Source of the DNA: Aquisphaera insulae
GTDB lineage: Bacteria; Planctomycetota; Planctomycetia; Isosphaerales; Isosphaeraceae
Reading direction: 5' to 3'
Length of the DNA: 55,590 nt
Assembly (NCBI RefSeq): GCF_011064615.1
Contig: NZ_JAALJH010000062.1
Coordinates: forward strand, 1 to 55,590
In this document: positions 26,657 to 35,778 of the stretch, piece by piece
Layout: every line of letters begins with the position of its first letter
Position numbering within the stretch: position 1 is the first letter of the stretch
Notes under the pieces: model-generated
Database searches by the model: none
What the model was told of the DNA's origin: nothing
Seen by the model: the letters and a program-made list of their open reading frames with translations, nothing else
Program-made: the position numbers and the translations under genes

Positions 26657-28764
26657 CCGGGCCGGCACGCATGACGCCGAAGGGCTCGGCCCGTCCGCCG
26701 TCGCCCGCCGGCCTGCCCGCGACCCTTCTGATCGCGATCGCGGTCCTCCAGCTCGCCTGGCTGGCCTGGTTCCTGATCGTCCCGATGCCCAACTTCCCGA
26801 AGGAGTCGGGGACGCTCCGACGCGGCATCCTCCTGCTCAAGGCCTTCCCGCACGTCGTCCCGGACACGCCCTGGGCGGAGTCGCTCCTGGGCCAGGCGGC
26901 CGCCGAGCTGAGCCATTTCGAGAATCTCCCGCAGCGGCTGCCGATCGCGGCGGTCGCCGGGCTGATCGCGATGGCCGCGATCGGGCTGGGGGAACTGGCC
27001 CTGGCCGGCCTCCGGATCCGGGGCCCTCTCGCCGCGGCCGAGCGGGTGGCGGTCTCGTTCGGGGTCGGGGCCGCGGGCCTCGGCGTCCTCACGCTCGCAG
27101 CCGGCCGGGCCGGCATGCTCTCGCCGTGGCCCTTCCGAGCGGGCCTGGCGGCGATCGCCCTGGCGGGATTGGTCGTGAGCTGGCGCCGGCGGGACCGAGC
27201 CGGCGCGGTGAGATCGACCTGGCCGCAGGGGCTCTGGCCGGGCGCGGCGATCGCCGTGCCGTTCGTCGTGGTCATGGCGCTGGGCGCGATGTTGCCCGCG
27301 ATCGACTTCGACGTCCTGGAATACCACATCCAGGGGCCGAAGGAGTATTTCCTGGCCGGGCGGATCGTTGACCTGCCGCACAACGTCTACACCAACATGC
27401 CGTTCGGCGTCGAGATGCTCCACGTCATGGCGATGGAGGTGATGGGGGACTGGTGGTGGGGGGCGCTCGCGGGCCAGCTCCTGGTCGCCCTCTTCGCGCC
27501 GATGGCCGCGATCCTGATCGCCGGTGCGGCGGGACGGATTGGCGGACCGCGGGCGGCCTGGCTCTCCGCCGCCATCTACCTCTCGACGCCCTGGATCTAC
27601 CGGCTGGCGGTGATCGCCTACGTGGAGGGGCCGCTCTGCTACTACCACGCCGGGCTGATCGCCGCGTCGATCCTGGCGTGGGGAAATCGCGACCTCCCCC
27701 GGGGTCCCTGGTGGGGGCTGATCGGCCTGCTGGCTGGGGGCGCCATGGCATGCAAGTACCCCGCCCTGATCTCGGCGGTCATCCCGTTCGGACTGCTCGC
27801 GCTGGCCGATGGCTGGCGAGGGAGGACGGCCCGGCCGATCCTCGCTTATGCCGTCGGCTGGGCGATCGTCATGGCCCCGTGGCTGGGCAAGAACGTGCTG
27901 GACCACGGCAACCCCGTGTATCCCCTGGGGTATCATGTGTTCGGCGGCCATCCCTGGGACGCGTCGCGAGAGGCCCAGTGGACCCGGGCGCACGGGCCTC
28001 GGCCGGTGGAGGCCCGGGCCCTGGCCGAGTCGGTCGTGGACGTCGCGGGCCGGTCGGACTGGCAATCTCCGCTCTACGTCGCGTTCGTCCCCCTGGCGCT
28101 GGCGTCCCGGCGATCGCGGCGAATCGTGCTGGCGATCCTCGGCTACACGGCCTATCTCTTCGTGACGTGGTGGCTGCTGACGCATCGGCTGGACCGCTTC
28201 TGGCTGCCGATGCTGCCGGGTCTGGCCGTCCTCGCCGGCATCGGGGCGGACTGGTCGGAGGCCCCGGGCTGGCGGCCCCTCCGCGGGTTCCTCCTGACGG
28301 TCGCGATCGCCTGCAATTTCGTGGACTGTTCGACCGCGCTGACGGGCCTCAACGAGTGGACCGGCGACCTGGCGATGCTCCGCCGCGACCTGCCCCGGCG
28401 GCTCAATCCCCCGCTGGCGGCCATCGACCGCGAGCTGCCGCCGGGTGCCAGGATCCTCCTGGTCGGCCAGGCCGCGGTGTTCCACATGGACCACGAAGTC
28501 GTCTACAACACGGTGTTCAACCCGGAGACGATCGAGGGCCTGGCGGCCGGCAAGACCGACGAGGAGTTCCGGCGGGCCCTCAAGGATCGGGGGATCACCC
28601 ACGTCTACGTGGACTGGAAGGAAGTCCGCCGCCACCGGGCGCCCGGGGGATACGGCTTCACGGACTTCGTGACCCCGGAGCGATTCGCCGGCTGGACCCG
28701 GGCGGGCGTGCTCGGGCGGCCGGCGCCGGTGGGAACCGAGCAGGAGCTCTACGAGGTGCCATGA
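26653..28764 (+). CDS. Multi-pass membrane protein resembling GT-C glycosyltransferases
   Basis: A protein of about 700 residues with ten or more hydrophobic segments spread along its length. An acidic stretch after one of the N-terminal segments (IDFDVLEYH) resembles the Asp/Glu site in the first periplasmic loop of GT-C enzymes such as ArnT or PMT-like family 39 transferases, which use polyprenyl-phosphate sugars. The C-terminal 120 residues are soluble and contain a nucleotide-fold-like stretch (ARILLVGQAAVF). I cannot assign a substrate. The GTG at 26653 overlaps the uxaA stop (GTGA); an ATG at 26671 is equally possible. The stop overlaps the start of the next gene (ATGA). Coupling to a hopanoid-type epimerase suggests a role in making or decorating an envelope glycoconjugate or glycolipid, which is inference. 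Confidence 0.75.
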   Translation: MTGPARMTPKGSARPPSPAGLPATLLIAIAVLQLAWLAWFLIVPMPNFPKESGTLRRGILLLKAFPHVVPDTPWAESLLGQAAAELSHFENLPQRLPIAAVAGLIAMAAIGLGELALAGLRIRGPLAAAERVAVSFGVGAAGLGVLTLAAGRAGMLSPWPFRAGLAAIALAGLVVSWRRRDRAGAVRSTWPQGLWPGAAIAVPFVVVMALGAMLPAIDFDVLEYHIQGPKEYFLAGRIVDLPHNVYTNMPFGVEMLHVMAMEVMGDWWWGALAGQLLVALFAPMAAILIAGAAGRIGGPRAAWLSAAIYLSTPWIYRLAVIAYVEGPLCYYHAGLIAASILAWGNRDLPRGPWWGLIGLLAGGAMACKYPALISAVIPFGLLALADGWRGRTARPILAYAVGWAIVMAPWLGKNVLDHGNPVYPLGYHVFGGHPWDASREAQWTRAHGPRPVEARALAESVVDVAGRSDWQSPLYVAFVPLALASRRSRRIVLAILGYTAYLFVTWWLLTHRLDRFWLPMLPGLAVLAGIGADWSEAPGWRPLRGFLLTVAIACNFVDCSTALTGLNEWTGDLAMLRRDLPRRLNPPLAAIDRELPPGARILLVGQAAVFHMDHEVVYNTVFNPETIEGLAAGKTDEEFRRALKDRGITHVYVDWKEVRRHRAPGGYGFTDFVTPERFAGWTRAGVLGRPAPVGTEQELYEVP

Positions 28765-29780
28765 GCGACCTGGCGATCGTGACCGGAGGGGCGGGGTTCA
28801 TCGGCAGCCACCTGGTGCGGCGGCTCGCCGAGGCGGGCCGCGAGGTCCGCGTGATCGAGCGGCCGGGCGCGGACCTGGGCGAGCTCCCCGCCGGCGTCGA
28901 GGTCCGCTACTCGGACATCCGCGACCGCAGGACGCTCGCCCCGGCGCTGCGAGGGGCGGCGGAGGTCTACCACCTGGCCGCCAACCCCAACCTCTGGGCC
29001 CGGGACCGCGGCGAGTTCGACGCCGTGAACCACGTCGGGGCCGTCAACGTCCTGGAGCTGGCGCTCGAGTCGGGGGCACGCCGGGTCGTCCACACCAGCA
29101 CGGAGAGCATCCTCACCCGCGGCGACTCCGCCGGCCCGATCGATGAAAACGTGCAGATCCACGAGCGTGATGCCGTGGGCCCCTACTGCCTCTCCAAGCT
29201 GCGGGCGGAGGACGCGGCGATGGGGATGGCGCGGCGGGGGCTGCCGGTGGTGGTCGTCAACCCGACGATGCCGATCGGCCCGGGCGACCGCGGGCTCTCG
29301 CCCCCGTCGAGGCTGATCCTCGACTTCTGCCGGGGAAAATTACCGGTGATCATGGATTGTACCTTGAACTTGATCGATGTTCGCGACGTGGCCGCCGGCC
29401 TCGAGCTGGCCATGGCGCGGGGAGAGCCGGGCCGCCGCCACCTGCTCGCCGGTGAGAACCTGACCCTCGCGGGGTTGCTGGAGATCCTGTCGGGGATCTG
29501 CGGCGTGCCGGCGCCCCGGTGGCGAGTCCCCTACGCCGCGGCGCTGGCGATCGCCCACCTCAGCGAGTTCCGGGCGGATCACCTCGGCGGCGGCCCGCCC
29601 CGAGCGTCGGTCACGGGGGTCCGCCTTGCCCGACGGATCATGCACTTCGATCCCTCGCAGAGCCTGGCCGTCCTCGGGCTTCGTCCCCGGCCGATCCGGG
29701 AATCGCTGGCCGACGCGGTGAACTGGCTGGTCGGGATGGGCCACCTTGCCCGCCGGTTGAAAGAGGGTCGATCGGGCTGA
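28761..29780 (+). CDS. HpnA-like NAD-dependent sugar epimerase/dehydratase
   Basis: A 339-residue extended short-chain dehydrogenase/reductase. The NAD-binding TGGAGFIG motif is at residues 8-15, and the catalytic pair is Y142 and K146 (YCLSK), with Ser/Thr at HTSTESIL. The body matches the hopanoid-associated epimerase HpnA: HLAANPNLWARD, VVNPTMPIGPGD, LILDFCRGKLP, NLIDVRDVAAG and GENLTL. HpnA-type proteins are usually found with squalene-hopene genes, none of which are in this window. The start overlaps the stop of the membrane-protein gene (ATGA), so the three genes 25082-29780 look like one operon. Around 29333-29380 the codons become AT-ending over the conserved segment GKLPVIMDCTLNLID, which is unusual in this gene. 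Cellular substrate is unknown. Confidence 0.85.
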   Translation: MSDLAIVTGGAGFIGSHLVRRLAEAGREVRVIERPGADLGELPAGVEVRYSDIRDRRTLAPALRGAAEVYHLAANPNLWARDRGEFDAVNHVGAVNVLELALESGARRVVHTSTESILTRGDSAGPIDENVQIHERDAVGPYCLSKLRAEDAAMGMARRGLPVVVVNPTMPIGPGDRGLSPPSRLILDFCRGKLPVIMDCTLNLIDVRDVAAGLELAMARGEPGRRHLLAGENLTLAGLLEILSGICGVPAPRWRVPYAAALAIAHLSEFRADHLGGGPPRASVTGVRLARRIMHFDPSQSLAVLGLRPRPIRESLADAVNWLVGMGHLARRLKEGRSG

Positions 29781-30478
29781 CGGCCCGGGATGCACGGACA
29801 GGCCCCGCGCCGAACGGCTCACGGAGGACAGATACGCCCCCTGATTGAACGACTAAAAACAAAAAGCAGGGGCCCGGTTCGGGTTTGCTTTCTGCCAGTT
29901 GATTTGTTACATACGCCAGATCTGAAAATCAGAACCCGGCACGCGCCGATGAGACCGCGTGCCCTCCCAAACTGGCGACCGCCGCATGACGTTCCATCTT
30001 CGCCACCACAGGGGAGGATCCCTCGAGCCGCGGTCGAACCGTAAGTTCAAACCAGATCAGTTGAAGCGGCACGGGAGCGGGGGATCATTCGGTCCGATGT
30101 GTCGCGGTCGGGTTGCCGGAATTCAACCCCGTCTGAACCCGTGGACACCGCTTTATCGAGCAAGAGGGATCGATCGCGGTGCTCCGTCCGCGTCGGCAGC
30201 CGGGACGCGGTCCAGCCGTGCCGTCTCGGGGCAGCCGGAGTGGCTCGATTCCCGGCGATTCCGACCTGGCAAGTTCGGCGGTAAACCTGGTCGGCTGGGT
30301 ATGGATCTTGCAATTCCTTTTCCTCTGTCGCACGCGATGGGATATTGCGGTTTATACTTGGGATAGGCTCCCGCTCGGCTCGCCCGGGGCTCTCCGAATC
30401 GCGTATGCTTCGACTCGGCCGTCGCGGCATCCGGTCTTCGAAGTCAGGCCGGGATCGCTCGGAACGAGGATTTTAGGT
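29781..30478. other. Long intergenic region before the FHA genes
   Basis: About 700 bases without a convincing gene, and less GC-rich than its surroundings. At about 29861-29889 a hairpin with AAAGCA/TGCTTT arms and an inner CCCG/CGGG pair could end the epimerase operon, but the T-run is poor. At 29921-29933 there is a short TCTGA-AAA-TCAGA palindrome. Open frames on either strand (for example 30047-30430 minus) are Arg/Ser/Pro-rich, lack family features and are not called. The right end carries the promoter of the first FHA gene. Confidence 0.45.
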
Positions 30479-30508
30479 TTGTGCGACCACACCCCTTACG
30501 ACTAGAAT
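30479..30508 (+). promoter_or_regulatory. Predicted sigma-70-type promoter of the FHA genes
   Basis: TTGTGC (30479-30484) is followed by an 18-base spacer and TAGAAT (30503-30508). It would start transcription near 30515, that is, downstream of the first in-frame ATG at 30507. This supports a later translation start. The arrangement matches the promoters proposed for lexA and the first DUF1559 gene. Confidence 0.5.
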
Positions 30509-30575
30509 GAATCATGATCCGGGTGTAGATGTCATGGAAATGTTGCGATCGGTCTCAACCCCGGGATTACTATCC

Positions 30576-31184
30576 ATGACCGCACGACTCGTGGCGCTTG
30601 ATGAAGGTCCGGATATCGTCCTGGACCGTGCCATGGTCGTCGTCGGTCGACATCCCGCCTGCGATGCTCGGTTAGATTCCCTACGCGTATCACGCCATCA
30701 TTGTTGCATGATGCAAGAGAATGGCGAAGTGGTGGTTCGCGATCTTGGTAGCACCAATGGCATCAGAATAAATGGCCAGCGCGTCGAGATGGGCCGGCTC
30801 AAGGCGAACGACGAGCTTTCGATAGCACATATTCGATATCGACTGGACACGGGTCAGGGGCACGATCAGACCCTCGCCGACGGTCCCGCCCCGTACTCAT
30901 CGCCGCCGATCCCCTCGCCGGGGCCCCGCCTGCCGATGATCGACGGGAACGATACCGGCCGGGGCAACTCCAATCCGAATTCGGATGATCCCTTCCCCCT
31001 GAGTCCCTTCCCCGCCGAGGAGAACGCGCTGGCCGCCGCGGTCCGCAAGATCCTCCCGTCCTCGGTCGCCGAGAAATGCCGGATCCAGGTCATCGTCCAG
31101 ATGGCCGGAGACGAGGCCCCCAACGGCGAGGCGGCAGCCCTGCTGGCCAAGCCCAGGCCGGATCCGGAGAATCCCGCGGGATGA
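30576..31184 (+). CDS. FHA-domain protein 1
   Basis: A 202-residue protein with an N-terminal forkhead-associated domain, which binds phosphothreonine peptides. The conserved positions are present: GR at residues 24-25, SRHH at 39-42 and GSTNG at 58-62. The C-terminal half is Pro/Ser/Gly-rich and then has a short helical segment (NALAAAVRKIL). ATG 30576 is chosen because it aligns with the start of the next FHA protein and because the codons before it (30507-30575) are AT-ending and lie over the predicted promoter; starts at 30507 or 30534 are possible. The FHA half uses noticeably less GC-rich codons than the tail. The stop overlaps the next start (ATGA). A partner kinase is not adjacent; one is encoded at 44910-47444. 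Confidence 0.8.
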   Translation: MTARLVALDEGPDIVLDRAMVVVGRHPACDARLDSLRVSRHHCCMMQENGEVVVRDLGSTNGIRINGQRVEMGRLKANDELSIAHIRYRLDTGQGHDQTLADGPAPYSSPPIPSPGPRLPMIDGNDTGRGNSNPNSDDPFPLSPFPAEENALAAAVRKILPSSVAEKCRIQVIVQMAGDEAPNGEAAALLAKPRPDPENPAG

Positions 31185-31543
31185 GCTATCAGCTAGTCCC
31201 CGTCCAGCAGGGCCCCCAGCCCGTCATCTCCCTCCAGCGTCCGGTCCTGCTCATCGGCCGACACTCCGAGTGCGACGTCCGGATCAATCTCCCCAAGATC
31301 TCGCGTCGCCACTGCTGCCTGGTCATGGCCTATGATCGCATCTTGATTCGAGACCTCGGAAGTCATAACGGCGTCCGCGTCAACGGGCGGCCGGTCGAGG
31401 AATCCCGGCTCCGGCCCGGCGACGAGGTCGCGATCGGCCCGCTGATCTATCGGCTGATCGCCGAGGCGACGGCCCCGCCCGTCCCCGCCCGCGCCCGTCC
31501 CCGTCCCGGCGAAGGGGAGCCTGGGCTGGTGCCCATCGACTGA
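31181..31543 (+). CDS. FHA-domain protein 2
   Basis: A 120-residue protein that is almost entirely one FHA domain. GR is at residues 26-27, SRRH at 41-44 and GSHNG at 60-64, so the phosphothreonine-binding positions are kept. It aligns end to end with the N-terminal half of the preceding protein and is probably a tandem duplicate. The start overlaps the preceding stop (ATGA), so both are likely made together. The C-terminus is a short Pro/Arg-rich tail. Such stand-alone FHA proteins act as phospho-readers or scaffolds; the target here is unknown. Confidence 0.85.
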   Translation: MSYQLVPVQQGPQPVISLQRPVLLIGRHSECDVRINLPKISRRHCCLVMAYDRILIRDLGSHNGVRVNGRPVEESRLRPGDEVAIGPLIYRLIAEATAPPVPARARPRPGEGEPGLVPID

Positions 31544-31710
31544 TCATCTCGGCCGGGCCCCCATGGCCGATTCCGCGGCGCGTGCCCTTTTTCCGGAATG
31601 GTATGTGCGTACGAGGATCGAGGGGCCGCCTGGCCGCGGGATCGGTCCGCGGATGCGGGGACGGTCCCGTCGCCGTTTCGGGACGGCCTTCGTCTCGCGA
31701 GGGGACCACG

Positions 31711-32931
31711 ATGCGACGCGCGATCACGACTCTTACCGCCGGGGCCCTGCTCTCCCTGGCGGCCTTCCCGGGCCAGGCCCGGGCCCAGTTCGGTTACGGC
31801 TATTACCCGGCCGGCTATGGCGGATATGGTTGGGGCGGCTGGGGGCTGGGGGGATATGGCGGCACGGCCGAGGGGGACATCGCCCGCGGCCTCGGCTATT
31901 TCAACATGGGCGCGGGCATCTACAACCAGGAAACCGCCGTCGCCAATTCGATCAACACCGACACCGCCATGCGGTGGAACCAGTATGTCTACGAGTCCCA
32001 GAAAGAGGGGACTCGCGAGTATTACGCGCGCAGGAACGCGGATATCGCCCGGGACAAGGACGCCTACGACGCGATGATGAAGCGGGTCCAGGACGAGCCG
32101 ACTCCCCGTGACGTCGAGTCCGGCGACGCCCTCAACGCGGCCCTCGACCAGCTTTCCGACCCGCGGATCCACTCCTCCGTCCTGCGATCGGCCAACGAGT
32201 CGATCGACGCCAAGCTGATCCGCGATGTCCCCTTCCGGAGCGCGACCGAGGCCATCACGTTCAGCCTGGCCCAGCTCAAGGCCTCCTCCCAGTGGCCCGC
32301 CGTCCTCCTCGAGCCGCGGTTCGAATCCGAGCGTAAGGACTTCGAGGCGCTCGTGGACGAGGTCCGCAAGGAGAACGCGGAGAAGGGCGAGATCTCGCCC
32401 AGAACCCTGGCGGGGCTCCGGGGCGTGAATAGCCGGATCAAGGACAAGCTCGCGGCCATGCCCCTGCAAGACAAGGCCGAGAACCTCGAGGCCCAGAAGT
32501 TCGTGAAGACCGTCTCGGCGCTCACGCGGATGCTCGAGAAGCCGGACATCGACAAGGTGCTCGGCGAGCTCTCCAAGATCGAGAAGACGAGCGTCGGCAA
32601 CCTGATCTCGTTCATGCAGACCTTCAACCTGAGGTTCGGGCCGGCCACCACACCCTCCCAGAAGCAGGCCTACGCCACGATCTTCCCGGAGCTGGATCGC
32701 ACTCGCGACCGGATCGTCAAGGAAGCCCAGCTCGACGAGGAAGGTGCCGGCCGCGCGGGCAAGGCGAAGCTGCACGACTTCTTCTCGGCCATGGACATCG
32801 ACCACATCGAGGGCCGCAGGCAGGCCCAGCCCAGCGGAGAGGATGCCGCCGCCCCGACACCGGCCCCTCCCAACCCCGGCGATAGCGGAGGGAACGTCCC
32901 GAAGCTGAAGGAGAATCGGCAGCCCAAGTGA
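31711..32931 (+). CDS. Secreted protein with Gly/Tyr-rich N-terminus, unknown function
   Basis: A 406-residue protein with a Sec signal peptide (MRRAITTLTAGALLSLAAFPGQARA), so it is probably periplasmic or exported. The mature N-terminus is a low-complexity segment rich in Gly, Tyr and Trp (about residues 26-50). It is followed by a helical, charged region with a conserved look (IARGLGYFNMGAGIYN, then NRQ-like heptads and YYARRNADIARDKDAY), and it ends in a Pro/Ala-rich tail. I do not recognise the family. GAGGGGA lies just before the ATG. It is 167 bases downstream of the FHA pair in the same direction and may be co-transcribed. The frame is open upstream to 31582, but that part has no signal-peptide logic. 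Confidence 0.75.
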   Translation: MRRAITTLTAGALLSLAAFPGQARAQFGYGYYPAGYGGYGWGGWGLGGYGGTAEGDIARGLGYFNMGAGIYNQETAVANSINTDTAMRWNQYVYESQKEGTREYYARRNADIARDKDAYDAMMKRVQDEPTPRDVESGDALNAALDQLSDPRIHSSVLRSANESIDAKLIRDVPFRSATEAITFSLAQLKASSQWPAVLLEPRFESERKDFEALVDEVRKENAEKGEISPRTLAGLRGVNSRIKDKLAAMPLQDKAENLEAQKFVKTVSALTRMLEKPDIDKVLGELSKIEKTSVGNLISFMQTFNLRFGPATTPSQKQAYATIFPELDRTRDRIVKEAQLDEEGAGRAGKAKLHDFFSAMDIDHIEGRRQAQPSGEDAAAPTPAPPNPGDSGGNVPKLKENRQPK

Positions 32932-33059
32932 TCGCCGCAGCGGAGCTTGCTACAAGGCCGAATGGCCCGCCTGCTGGCTCTGTCTCCCGGAGCTGGACGG
33001 CGGGCCTTCGTCGTGGATGGATGACTCACCATGAGGACGTATCAGTCGGTTCGCCTCTC

Positions 33060-33620
33060 TTAACCGGCCTCGAACTCCGGTCGGAACTGCTTGCTGGCTC
33101 CCAGGCGATCCTCGAGGATCGCCTGGATCTGGTCCGTGTCGTTCGCCATGACGCGAAGAGAGCAGAGCGCGAGCGGCATCTTGATATGGAGTGTCGTGTG
33201 GTCTCGTCCCCACCACCACCCCAGGATGCTCTCCCAGGTGCTGAAACCGGTTACGCCCAGCAGACCGTGTTCTCGCAGCTCGAGTCGAGCCCATCGAAGG
33301 ATCAAGCCGTAGTAAACAGCCATGAAGAGAGGCGAGATCTTCAGATCATCGGGAGAACCAGGAAATAGGAGGAAGCCGGCAACAGACATCCCAAGGGTGA
33401 GGAAACACAGGACGGGACCGAGGAGCCAGCTCCGCCCCGGACTGACCAAACGATAGAGGAGTCTTCCGCTCCGCTCCTGAAGTCGCTGTCGTGAGTTCCA
33501 CATGACGACGATCACAACGAGCTGGACTGCGGAGACAGGGCACCAACGCAACAGCAATGCCGCGACGGCCGTCAGGATCATCAGGCCTCGGATGGTCCAG
33601 GAGACGCCATTCCTTGCCAC
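33060..33620 (-). CDS. Small membrane protein, unknown function
   Basis: A 186-residue protein with two hydrophobic segments near the N-terminus (about residues 10-40) and two more near 64-85 and 95-107, then a soluble C-terminal part with STWESILGWWWGRD and a closing helix (DTDQIQAILEDRLG). The pattern of a W-x-x-I-x-x-W strand followed by an IL-x-x-R helix resembles the small YcxB/DUF5673-like membrane protein families, but this is a weak resemblance. The GTG start at 33620 has GAGGA about six bases upstream. It follows the DUF885 gene in the same direction with a 72-base gap. Codon use is a little less GC-biased than that of its neighbours. Confidence 0.6.
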   Translation of the reverse strand: MARNGVSWTIRGLMILTAVAALLLRWCPVSAVQLVVIVVMWNSRQRLQERSGRLLYRLVSPGRSWLLGPVLCFLTLGMSVAGFLLFPGSPDDLKISPLFMAVYYGLILRWARLELREHGLLGVTGFSTWESILGWWWGRDHTTLHIKMPLALCSLRVMANDTDQIQAILEDRLGASKQFRPEFEAG

Positions 33621-33692
33621 GGTGATCCTCGTGCATCACGAAGGACTCTCCGCCCGCCGCGATTCCCACGGCAGCCCGATCTGCGGGATGAC

Positions 33693-35492
33693 TCACCGGG
33701 GAGGCATCCCCGAATCGGGCAACCCCAGCGTCTTTCGGACCAGCCCCGGCAGGTGCTTCACCGGGATCGTCCCGTGGGCGAGGGCGGCTTCATGGTAACG
33801 GCCCAGGTCGAAGGACTCCCCCTGCTCTTTCTGGATCGCCTGGCGGAGGCGGTAGAACGCCATCCGGCCGACGAAGTAGGTGGAGAGCTGGCAGGACGAC
33901 TGCTTGGAGCGGATGATCTTGCCGACGGCCTCCCCCTCGGTCTGATAGGCGCGGTTCATCAGCAGGTCCATGGCCTGCTCGTCGGTCATCGAGCCGGCGT
34001 GCATCTCGTGGTCGAGGATCGCGTTGACCACGGCCCGGAGGTAGAACTTGAGCTGGTTCAGCCGCAATCCGAGGTCGCCGTCCCCGAATCCCTGGTCGAG
34101 CATCATCTGCTCGGTGTAGACGGCCCAGCCCTCGGCGAAGGTCCCCGAGGAAAGGACCTTGCGGATCATCGACGGGCAGCGGTTGCTGTATTCGAGCTGG
34201 ACGTAGTGCCCCGGGTAGGCCTCGTGGATGGTCAGGATCTTGAGCATCGCGCGGTTGTACTCGCGGAGCAGGCTATCGGCGCGGGCCTTCGTCCAGTCGG
34301 AAGGCGGCGGGCTGATGGCGTACTCGCTGGATCCGCGCGTGTCCAGCGGCGGGGCCGGGTTCAGGTAGGCGACGCTGTTCCCCCGCATGAACTCGGGCAT
34401 TGCGATGATCCGGCACTGGTCGGGCTCGGGCAGGGTCAGGATCTTGCGGTCGCGGATGAACGCCTTGATCTCGCCGACGGTGGCACGGGCCTCGTCGACG
34501 AGAGTCTCCGCCGACCCGTGGTTGTCCGCGACCTTCTCGAGCACCCGGCGGACCAGCTCGCGGCGGCCTTCACGGTCGTCGGCCGGGATCACCTTGCCGG
34601 GGAAGAGCTTGCCCCAGGCCTGTCGCGCGATGACCTCCATCTCGCGCTGGACCCGATCGGCCTCGCGCCGCGCCTCCGCGAGGACCTCGTCGGCGCCGAG
34701 GCCCGCGTCGAGCTCCTGGTCCAGCTTCTTGACGAACTTCTCGCGGCCGATCCGCCAGTTCTCTCCGGCCCGGGGGAGGACCTCCTTCCTGAGGAACTCG
34801 ACGTGGGCCTTGAGCGCCGGGACGAGCGCGGCAGCCTTCGCGCCCAGCGGGCCTTCTCCGGGCTTCTGCCCGGCGAGTTCGAAGAGATCCGTCGTGTAGA
34901 ACGCCACGGCCCCCTCGGCCTGGCGGATGGCGGTCTCGGTGACGACCTTCGGCGGGACCTTGATCGTCGCGCGGGCGACGGAGAGGATCCGAGGGACCTG
35001 CTCGATGCGGGCCATGGCGTGAGCCAGGTTGAGGTCCTTCGGCAGCGACGACTGGGTGAGCAGGAGGTAGACGCTCGACGTCACATAATCGCCGTAGACG
35101 CGCGGGTCTTCCTCGAACGGCTTGAAGTTCTCGGTCAGCCAGATATCGCGGGCCAGGGCGCTCCGGAATATATCCAGGTCGACGCGGCCGTCGTCGGAGA
35201 GGCCCTTCGGGTCGACCTCGCGGGAGAGGGTGGCGAGGATGGACTGCTTGAACTCGAGATTGGCCTTCCGGGCCGCGGGGGTGATGTCGTCGAGCCGGTC
35301 GTCCTGCGAGTGATCGCCGAGCATGGTGGCGGTCATCGGCTCGCGGCGGAAGAGCTCCTTCAAATAGCCCTGGAAGATCGCATTCAGGCGATCGTCCCCG
35401 CCCGCCGACGGACCGGCCGTCTCGCCGCCCAGGGCCGCATTCGAGATCATGAAGAGCACCAGACCGGCCATCGCGACGAGGGGAAGACGCAT
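33693..35492 (-). CDS. DUF885 peptidase-like exported protein
   Basis: A 599-residue protein of the DUF885 family, which are predicted zinc metallopeptidases related to M32/M2-type gluzincins. The zinc motif is HEAYPGH at residues 423-429, with the downstream Glu in FAEGWAVYTE. A signal peptide is visible (MRLPLVAMAGLVLFMISNAALG), so it acts outside the cytoplasm. ATG 35492 has GGAG ten bases upstream; the frame opens three codons earlier with a TTG that is less likely. Length is normal for the family. A TAGAAT hexamer lies 63 bases before the start in the right orientation (35560-35555). Substrates are unknown. Confidence 0.87.
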   Translation of the reverse strand: MRLPLVAMAGLVLFMISNAALGGETAGPSAGGDDRLNAIFQGYLKELFRREPMTATMLGDHSQDDRLDDITPAARKANLEFKQSILATLSREVDPKGLSDDGRVDLDIFRSALARDIWLTENFKPFEEDPRVYGDYVTSSVYLLLTQSSLPKDLNLAHAMARIEQVPRILSVARATIKVPPKVVTETAIRQAEGAVAFYTTDLFELAGQKPGEGPLGAKAAALVPALKAHVEFLRKEVLPRAGENWRIGREKFVKKLDQELDAGLGADEVLAEARREADRVQREMEVIARQAWGKLFPGKVIPADDREGRRELVRRVLEKVADNHGSAETLVDEARATVGEIKAFIRDRKILTLPEPDQCRIIAMPEFMRGNSVAYLNPAPPLDTRGSSEYAISPPPSDWTKARADSLLREYNRAMLKILTIHEAYPGHYVQLEYSNRCPSMIRKVLSSGTFAEGWAVYTEQMMLDQGFGDGDLGLRLNQLKFYLRAVVNAILDHEMHAGSMTDEQAMDLLMNRAYQTEGEAVGKIIRSKQSSCQLSTYFVGRMAFYRLRQAIQKEQGESFDLGRYHEAALAHGTIPVKHLPGLVRKTLGLPDSGMPPR

Positions 35493-35778
35493 CGAGGACA
35501 ACTCCGCAAGGGCGGTGGGACATTTCGATCAAGGGCGGTATCCGCCGGATGCCGATTCTACTCGTCGAGGATCACGGCGGACACCGCCTGTCGGCGACAC
35601 ACGGCCTGGGTGGCGTTCCACGACGCCTCGCGGGGAGGCATGGAGGCATCGACCGGCGGGTTGAGCGTTGCCGAAACCCGAGAGGTTTGGGAAAATAGCA
35701 CACGAGGCGCGGAGCCCTGCCGTGATCGACCCTTTAGCCAGGGAGACGATCGACGGCGCCGCGGAATCTGGGAGACCG

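Noticed and set aside
30047..30430. A 127-residue minus-strand frame in the long gap
   Set aside because: Arg/Pro/Ser-rich, no ribosome binding site, no recognisable motif and codon bias unlike the real genes.
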